Assembly: GCF_042432825.1 (NCBI RefSeq) | Contig: NZ_JBHLWN010000121.1 | Span: forward strand, 45,840 to 109,839 | From: Gordoniibacillus chartarius | Lineage (GTDB): Bacteria; Bacillota; Bacilli; Paenibacillales; NBRC-103111 | Length of the DNA stretch: 64,000 bases | Reading direction: 5' to 3' | Shown here: positions 59,056 to 64,000 of the stretch, in pieces | Layout of the letters: each line of letters begins with the position of its first letter | Position numbering within the stretch: the stretch's first letter is position 1 | Translations under genes and position numbers: made by a program | The notes under the pieces: generated by a model | What the model was told of the DNA's origin: nothing | Seen by the model: the letters and a program-made list of their open reading frames with translations, nothing else | Databases searched by the model: none

Positions 59056-59721
59056 CTAATCGACGCTCTGGATAACGAGCAGCCACCCGGTTTCCACTTG
59101 CACGGTGCCTTCCTCGCCGAGAAGCACATTGCTGACCCCCAGCGATTGACCGATGCGCAGCCGGGCGTCGTGCAGCGGGTATTGGAAGCCGTTCAGCGTG
59201 ATTCCGGTCACTTCCGGGCTGAGCGGCAGCAGCGATACGTTGCTGAAGCGTCCGCGCCGTACGGTGGTGACGCCGCTGCCGGCGAGCCGAACTTCGTTAT
59301 ACGTATCGACGAGGCGGCAGGCGACGCCCGCTTCATGAGCGTTCAACAGCAGGTGCACGTTGGCTAGCGTATGGTCGAAGCGGGTGCCCAGAGCGCCGAG
59401 CAGCACAATCTCCCGCGGTTTTCGTGCAAGCGCCCAGCGGAACGCGAGCTCCGTGTCCGTCCAGTCCTTGTCTACCGGGTCGCAGACGTCGAGCTGCACG
59501 CTGCTTCGGCGTATTTCCTCGAGCTCCTCTGCGGTTACGGAATCGAAGTCGCCGAGCGACAGCGCCGGCTTCAGTCCGCTTCGCACGAGGAACAAAGCCC
59601 CGCGATCCGCACCGACCAGCACGTCCTCCGCTTGCAGTTCCTCCGCAGCCCAAGGCCCGATCGCCCCGCCGGTTGCGATGACGATGCGTCGCTCCTTTAC
59701 ATGTTCCATGTATCCATTCAT
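59056..59721 (-). CDS. thiN: Thiamine pyrophosphokinase
   Basis: A 221-aa enzyme converting thiamine and ATP to thiamine pyrophosphate. VGADRGALFLVRSGLKPAL, the GDFDSVT metal motif, KDWTDTELAFRWAL and LGALGTRFDHTLANV are the TPK signature order. A beta-rich C-terminal domain closes it, near the family's usual length. It is a single gene, with no riboswitch visible ahead of it. Confidence 0.92.
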   Translation of the reverse strand: MNGYMEHVKERRIVIATGGAIGPWAAEELQAEDVLVGADRGALFLVRSGLKPALSLGDFDSVTAEELEEIRRSSVQLDVCDPVDKDWTDTELAFRWALARKPREIVLLGALGTRFDHTLANVHLLLNAHEAGVACRLVDTYNEVRLAGSGVTTVRRGRFSNVSLLPLSPEVTGITLNGFQYPLHDARLRIGQSLGVSNVLLGEEGTVQVETGWLLVIQSVD

Positions 59722-59793
59722 TGCAGCAGCAGCTCCGTTCTCTTTGTAGGTATGTTATCGGGCGAGATTCATTCGTCCGCGCATGGTATCTCG

Positions 59794-59823
59794 TTGTCGC
59801 CGCTTGTCCGATCATAGTATAAT
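59794..59823 (+). promoter_or_regulatory. Promoter of DUF554 gene
   Basis: TTGTCG (59794-59799) and a perfect TATAAT (59818-59823) are separated by 18 bp, about 71 nt before the GTG start of the DUF554 gene. Confidence 0.6.
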
Positions 59824-59894
59824 GATCTCTGTTTTTGCCGACAGTTACTTTCATTATACCAACAAAATGGCGCATAAAGTGAGGAGTAGATCAA

Positions 59895-60674
59895 GTGGCT
59901 CTATGGGGGACGATTGTGAATGCCGCAGCCATTATTATAGGAGGGGCGCTCGGCATGCTGCTGCCCGGCATTCCGGACGGGGTGAAGCGCACCGTCATGC
60001 AGGGGCTCGGTCTTGCTATTGCGGTGCTGGGCTTGTCCATGGCGCTGAAGACCGACAATTTCCTGGTGATGATTATCAGCTTGGCCGCCGGAGGATTGTT
60101 GGGCGAATGGCTGCAAATCGAACGCAGGCTGGAGCGGACGGGAGCATGGCTTGAACGGAAAAGCGGGTCGTTCTTGCGAGGAAGGAAGCGGCGAGGGGGT
60201 GAAGGGACGGGCGCCGGAGCCGCAACCGGAAGGTTCGCCGAAGGCTTTGTAACGACGACTCTGGTATACTGTGTCGGGGCGATGGCGATCCTTGGCTCCA
60301 TAGACAGCGGCTTGCGGCACAATCATATGATTTTATATACCAAATCGCTGCTCGACGGGTTTTCCGCCATTATTTTCGCCTCCACCTTGGGGCCCGGAGT
60401 CATCTTCTCCTTCGTTCCGGTTTTTCTGTATCAAGGGGCGATCGCTCTAGGTGCTTCGGTCATTACGCTGCTGGTCGGAGATGAGATGCTGACGGCGATG
60501 ATCAAGGAGGTGTCGGCGGTCGGCGGCGTCCTCATTGTCGGCATAGGGCTCAATGTGCTCGATATCAAGCGGATCCATGTCGGCAATATGCTTCCGTCGC
60601 TGCTCGTCGCCGCTCTGCTCGTTCCGCTGACGGATGTATTTGCGGTGCTGTACCGAAGCTGGTTCGGCGCATAG
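59895..60674 (+). CDS. DUF554 membrane protein (YdfK-like)
   Basis: A 259-aa integral membrane protein. GTIVNAAAIIIGGALGMLLP, VMQGLGLAIAVLGLSMAL, AAGGLLGEWLQIERRLE and CVGAMAILGSIDSGLRHNH are typical of DUF554. A basic, Gly-rich loop (about 100-115) is an insert. GTG start with GAGGAG upstream. Function of the family is unknown. Confidence 0.88.
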   Translation: MALWGTIVNAAAIIIGGALGMLLPGIPDGVKRTVMQGLGLAIAVLGLSMALKTDNFLVMIISLAAGGLLGEWLQIERRLERTGAWLERKSGSFLRGRKRRGGEGTGAGAATGRFAEGFVTTTLVYCVGAMAILGSIDSGLRHNHMILYTKSLLDGFSAIIFASTLGPGVIFSFVPVFLYQGAIALGASVITLLVGDEMLTAMIKEVSAVGGVLIVGIGLNVLDIKRIHVGNMLPSLLVAALLVPLTDVFAVLYRSWFGA

Positions 60675-60680
60675 CAAAAA

Positions 60681-60714
60681 AACTTCAAATCCGGGATACC
60701 CCGGATTTGAAGTT
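60681..60714. terminator. Bidirectional terminator
   Basis: AACTTCAAATCCGG (60681-60694) pairs perfectly with CCGGATTTGAAGTT (60701-60714). T-rich sequence follows on the plus strand, and TTTTTTT from the complement of the A-run at 60676-60682 on the minus strand. It separates two convergent genes. Confidence 0.9.
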
Positions 60715-60740
60715 TGCTTCTTTGTAAGCGCGATGGGAAG

Positions 60741-61442
60741 TCAGCCGTAAGTGCCGTTGAACTTGTAGCCAAAGCCGCGCACCGTCAATATATACTTCGG
60801 TTCGGCCGGATTCGGCTCGATCTTCTTGCGCAAATTGCTAATATGAACGATGAGCGTGCGGGGATCGCCGAGGCTGTCAAGACTCCACACAAGCTCATAT
60901 AGCTGTTCCAGCCGGTACACGCGATTCGGCGTCTTGGCCATGATCGAGATGAGATCGAACTCCTTCGCCGATAGCTGCACGGTCTTGTTGTTTACCTTGA
61001 CGGTATGGCTGACCAGGTCGATCTCGAGCCCCGGGAACCGCAGCACATCCGCCTCGTGCCGATGCTGATCCAGCAGCGCGCTGCGCCGAAGCTGCGCTTT
61101 GACGCGCGCTACGAGCTGGCTGGGGCTAAACGGCTTCGTCATGTAATCGTCACCGCCGATGCTGAGTCCGAGAATAATATCGATCTCTTCGCTTTTGCAA
61201 GATAAAAACAAGATCGGCGTCGGGTCATTCTTGCGCAGCTGCCGACATACTTCGATACCGTCCATACCCGGCAGCAAAATATCTAAAATGATGAGTGCGG
61301 GACGATGCATGATGACGAGCTCGAGAGCGAGCTGACCGTTATCGCACGGGATGACGGTGAAGCCTTCCCTTTCCAAGTATATCGTAATCAGCTCCACGAT
61401 TTCCGGTTCGTCGTCTACAATCAAAATTTTTTGTCCGCTCAT
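60741..61442 (-). CDS. OmpR-family response regulator (orphan)
   Basis: A 233-aa two-component regulator. The receiver domain has VDDEPEIVE, the phospho-acceptor Asp in LIILDILLPGMDG near residue 54, and the conserved Lys in DDYMTKPFS. The C-terminal winged helix has VQLSAKEFDLISIMAKTPNR and LRKKIEPNP. The receiver uses LSCKSEE where many relatives have LTA. No histidine kinase gene adjoins it. The start ATG follows GGAGG. Target genes are unknown. Confidence 0.91.
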   Translation of the reverse strand: MSGQKILIVDDEPEIVELITIYLEREGFTVIPCDNGQLALELVIMHRPALIILDILLPGMDGIEVCRQLRKNDPTPILFLSCKSEEIDIILGLSIGGDDYMTKPFSPSQLVARVKAQLRRSALLDQHRHEADVLRFPGLEIDLVSHTVKVNNKTVQLSAKEFDLISIMAKTPNRVYRLEQLYELVWSLDSLGDPRTLIVHISNLRKKIEPNPAEPKYILTVRGFGYKFNGTYG

Positions 61443-61555
61443 CCTGGTGTTCCTCCGTCTTATTCCGTCTATGTTCAGTATAAATAAGTCCTATGCATAT
61501 TATATCGGGCCGTCCACCTAATTTCTACCATGTATGGTTATACGAAGAAAAGAAT

Positions 61556-61594
61556 TTTGTCGAAAAAGTATCTTTTTTGCGAAAAGCTTATAAT
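61556..61594 (+). promoter_or_regulatory. Promoter region of diguanylate cyclase gene with Spo0A-box
   Basis: TATAAT (61589-61594) has a Spo0A-box-like TTTGTCGAA (61556-61564) 24 bp upstream, close to where a -35 would lie, with no good -35 hexamer. In B. subtilis the 0A box is TTTGTCRAA-like. Binding of phosphorylated Spo0A is therefore possible, either activating or blocking. Confidence 0.4.
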
Positions 61595-61662
61595 CCGTTG
61601 GGGCAGTCAGACCGATATATGGTAGTAAGTACGATTTTCTTGCGGAAAGGAGCAGGGCATCG

Positions 61663-62568
61663 ATGCAGAACGGAAGTCCAACAGAGACAAGCAGTGAACG
61701 TAAGGAAACGGGTCGTAGCGTTCGCAGCGTGCTGGAGCAGATCGGCGACCTGCTGATCGAGACGGATACAGCAGGAAGAATCCGGTATGCTTCGGCGAAA
61801 TGGGAGCGAAATTACGGCTTTAAGCCTGAGCAGCTTCATCAGGTTGAGCGGCTCCTTCATACGGACGACCGAGCTGCGTTCTCCGAGCTGCTGGCGCATT
61901 GCATGGCAAACAAAATGACGTCGAAGCGGGAAGTGCGCTTGTGTCGGGCCGACGGTGAAAGGTTGTGGTTCGAGCTTCAAGTCATTCCGGCAGCCGGGAG
62001 CGAAACAGAAGAGATAGAAGCGCTCTATTGGGTATATCGGGATACGAACGCAAGGCATCAGCATGAGGAGAGGCTGATCCAGCTAGCCTATCATGATCCT
62101 CTAACCGGACTGCCGAACCGCAGGCTGTTTCGCGAGCACCTGAATCAGGCGCTGGCCCTATCCAAACGGAGCGGTCAGCTGCTCGGCATTCTGTATTTCG
62201 ACGTCAATAACTTTAAGCGTATTAACGACACGATGGGCCACGATACCGGTGATCAGTTCCTGCAGGCTTTCGCCGTAAGGGTGCGAAGCACGCTCCGGGA
62301 AGTCGACACGTTCGCGCGGATAGGCGGAGATGAATTCGCGGCCTTGCTGCCGAACATGATGTCCGCAGAAAACATGAGAACGATTACAGCGCGAATCGAG
62401 CGTTCGATGTCGGCCCTATGGCATGTAGCCGGGCATACGTTTAAAGCGACGGCAAGCATCGGTACGGCTGTGTATCCGAACGATGGCACTGAAGCGAGCG
62501 TATTGCTCAAGCTGGCTGATCTCAAGCTGTATGAAGAGAAGCACGGCAGAGAGGAGCTCAGCTCTTAA
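61663..62568 (+). CDS. PAS-GGDEF diguanylate cyclase
   Basis: A 301-aa cytoplasmic protein. A PAS domain (about 20-125; LIETDTAGRIRYASAKWERN) precedes a GGDEF domain (about 140-295; DPLTGLPNRRLFREHLNQA, DVNNFKRINDTMGHDTGD). The site reads IGGDEF, intact, and is preceded by REVD five residues upstream, the RxxD inhibitory I-site. It should make c-di-GMP under product inhibition. It is divergent from the OmpR regulator and may be controlled through the Spo0A-like box. Confidence 0.93.
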   Translation: MQNGSPTETSSERKETGRSVRSVLEQIGDLLIETDTAGRIRYASAKWERNYGFKPEQLHQVERLLHTDDRAAFSELLAHCMANKMTSKREVRLCRADGERLWFELQVIPAAGSETEEIEALYWVYRDTNARHQHEERLIQLAYHDPLTGLPNRRLFREHLNQALALSKRSGQLLGILYFDVNNFKRINDTMGHDTGDQFLQAFAVRVRSTLREVDTFARIGGDEFAALLPNMMSAENMRTITARIERSMSALWHVAGHTFKATASIGTAVYPNDGTEASVLLKLADLKLYEEKHGREELSS

Positions 62569-62905
62569 CGCCGGGGAGCGCGATTTGCTCCTAGGTATTT
62601 TTTTCTTGGTTGTATGTATATTTCGAAAGCTTGTGACAAAGAACGCATCATTTGACGAGATCTATGATAAAAAAAATCGCTTGAAATCCGAAAGGCTGAT
62701 AATTCAGCTTACTCACGTAACGGGGGTTCTCGCGTTTCGGGCTTAAGGAATAACCGCTTCCATATTCAATCGAATCATATCGAATACGCTGCATGCTGTC
62801 AATTCGTGCGCTTTGGAACCGAGGATGCGTCTTGTCCTGCCGCTAAGGAAAGCTTACAATCAAAGGCAAGTGAATCCTATTAATATGAGACGGGAGTGGG
62901 AGCGC

Positions 62906-63571
62906 ATGAAGGAGCAAGCTTTGGAAGGGAAGAGACGGATTCTGAGCGATGCGGAAGCGTGGGCTAAGGAGAAGCTGTCCCGGGACAGCTCGGGTCACGA
63001 TTGGTGGCATATCGAACGCGTGGTCCGAACGGCTCGAACGATCGCTAGCGTTGAGCAAGCCGACCTCTTCGTTTGCGAGCTGGCGGCTCTGCTTCACGAT
63101 ATGGCCGACGAGAAGCTGAACGAGGACCCTGCCGCCGCCCAGCGCGAGCTGGAAGCATGGCTGTACGGGAGCGGCGCCTCGGAGGCGGAAGTCCGGCATG
63201 TGCTGGAAATTATTGCGACGATGTCCTTCAAGGGCGGAGCACGGCCGCCGATGCGTACGCTGGAAGGCAAGGTGGTGCAGGATGCGGACCGGCTCGATGC
63301 GATTGGAGCGGTGGGGATTTCCCGCGTATTCGCCTTTTCGGGCGCAAAGGGGAGGCCGATTCATGACCCGTCGGTGCAAGTGCGGCTGACGATGACGGAG
63401 GCCGAATATCGAAGCGGCAACGATACGGCGATCAATCATTTTTACGAGAAGCTGCTTATGCTGAAGGACTTGATGAACACGGAGTACGGCCGCAGATTGG
63501 CGCAAGGCCGCCATGAATTTATGGAGACGTACCTGCAGCAATTTTATGAGGAATGGAAGGGAGAACGCTGA
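62906..63571 (+). CDS. HD-domain phosphohydrolase (YedJ-like)
   Basis: A 221-aa metal-dependent phosphohydrolase. The HD motif residues are in GHDWWHIERVVRTARTI and ALLHDMADEKLNED, with the later EGKVVQDADRLDAIGAVGIS. This matches the YedJ-type HD family, whose members act on nucleotides or other phosphates. The ATG at 62906 has GGGAG upstream. Alternative in-frame ATGs at 62885 and 62813 precede non-conserved sequence. Confidence 0.86.
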   Translation: MKEQALEGKRRILSDAEAWAKEKLSRDSSGHDWWHIERVVRTARTIASVEQADLFVCELAALLHDMADEKLNEDPAAAQRELEAWLYGSGASEAEVRHVLEIIATMSFKGGARPPMRTLEGKVVQDADRLDAIGAVGISRVFAFSGAKGRPIHDPSVQVRLTMTEAEYRSGNDTAINHFYEKLLMLKDLMNTEYGRRLAQGRHEFMETYLQQFYEEWKGER

Positions 63572-63634
63572 GGAAGCGGTGACTGCAGGGGACTCCGATC
63601 CGGTTGCTTTGCCGCGACGCTGATACCGGGCCGT

Positions 63635-63928
63635 TTACTGCTGCGGCCCTTGCGGCTTCCATAAATAGCAGTCGGACGGCGGCTGTATGTTAGGTTCGTA
63701 TCGTGCAAGCTGATGAAGAAAATAGCACGTTTCCGGTAAATGATGCTCCAAGAAGCGGACCGTCAGCCGGCCAAGCAGCTTCTGCTCGCTTTCGAAGCGG
63801 ATCATTTCTTTCACGAACACGTAGAAGGCAGCTGTCGTATCCGCTACATCGCCGGCGAATTTGCGTTGGGCGGGGAAATTGTCGGGCATAAACCGAAGAA
63901 AGCCGCCGATCGCGCGATTTTTGACCAT
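63635..63928 (-). CDS. Small protein of unknown function
   Basis: A 97-aa open frame with balanced composition and a hydrophobic-polar pattern consistent with folding (VKEMIRFESEQKLLGRLTVR, LPETCYFLHQLARYE), but no recognised domain. The best start is unclear: an ATG at 63928 has no Shine-Dalgarno, and an internal ATG at 63889 has only weak GGCGG. It converges with the HD gene and ends close to it. Confidence 0.4.
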   Translation of the reverse strand: MVKNRAIGGFLRFMPDNFPAQRKFAGDVADTTAAFYVFVKEMIRFESEQKLLGRLTVRFLEHHLPETCYFLHQLARYEPNIQPPSDCYLWKPQGPQQ

Positions 63929-64000
63929 ATGGGCTTGGAAAGCACTGGCATTGCATAAAAGTTATCACGAAAAACCCACATTAAATATTTACTAATAATG

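Overview
The window looks like chromosomal DNA of a Gram-positive, endospore-forming member of the Paenibacillaceae (Paenibacillus or Cohnella-like). This is judged from strong purine-rich ribosome binding sites, moderately high GC with frequent GTG/TTG starts, an eps-type exopolysaccharide locus with SinR/SinI-like regulators, a gerA-type spore germination operon, S-layer-homology (SLH) proteins, a T-box leader and a GlpP antitermination system. No rRNA, tRNA, CRISPR array or prophage was seen.

Layout. 0.18-11.9 kb is one long plus-strand exopolysaccharide operon: nucleotide-sugar dehydratase, GalU, four glycosyltransferases, an EpsG-type polymerase-like protein, the initiating sugar transferase, an acetyltransferase, a Tat-exported metallophosphoesterase, an aminotransferase, and a SinR-like repressor as last gene. 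A second SinR-like repressor, a SinI-like antirepressor and galE follow (12.1-14.0 kb). SinR-type GTTCTTT half-sites lie as inverted repeats in front of both the eps operon and the sinI-like gene, which suggests a self-contained matrix switch. 14-20 kb carries a VOC protein, glpP-glpK-glpD with a GlpP-type terminator leader, and a PPOX flavoprotein. 20-26 kb has a YdjO-like protein, a SwrC-type RND pump, and asd behind a T-box leader whose specifier probably reads lysine. 26-31 kb has a gerA/gerC/gerB operon and an MhqR-like MarR regulator. 31-43.5 kb is a mixed region: PAS histidine kinase, YhaM, EamA transporter, metallo-hydrolase, Lrp regulator, secreted stalk-domain and SH3/BsuPI proteins, two SLH proteins, an alpha/beta hydrolase and an AraC regulator divergent from tagaturonate epimerase.

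45.2-48.1 kb is the most unusual stretch. Two 162-bp copies of a conserved head (about 91% identical, no gaps), each followed by a C/A-rich minisatellite tail, lie on either side of a complete IS3-family element. The second tail runs for about 580 bp with perfect 11- and 12-bp unit arrays. The head also shares a module with an interspersed repeat family seen at 14.2, 26.1 and 45.8 kb. I do not recognise this head-plus-tail element from any described class.

48-64 kb is housekeeping and accessory: GNAT, TetR with paired operators, an SDR oxidoreductase whose Shine-Dalgarno lies inside an 11-bp stem, FAD oxidase, internally duplicated membrane protein, c-di-GMP enzymes (an MHYT-PAS-GGDEF-EAL protein with a degenerate GGDEF site and a PAS-GGDEF cyclase with an intact I-site), BASS transporter, thiamine pyrophosphokinase, DUF554 protein, orphan OmpR regulator and HD hydrolase.
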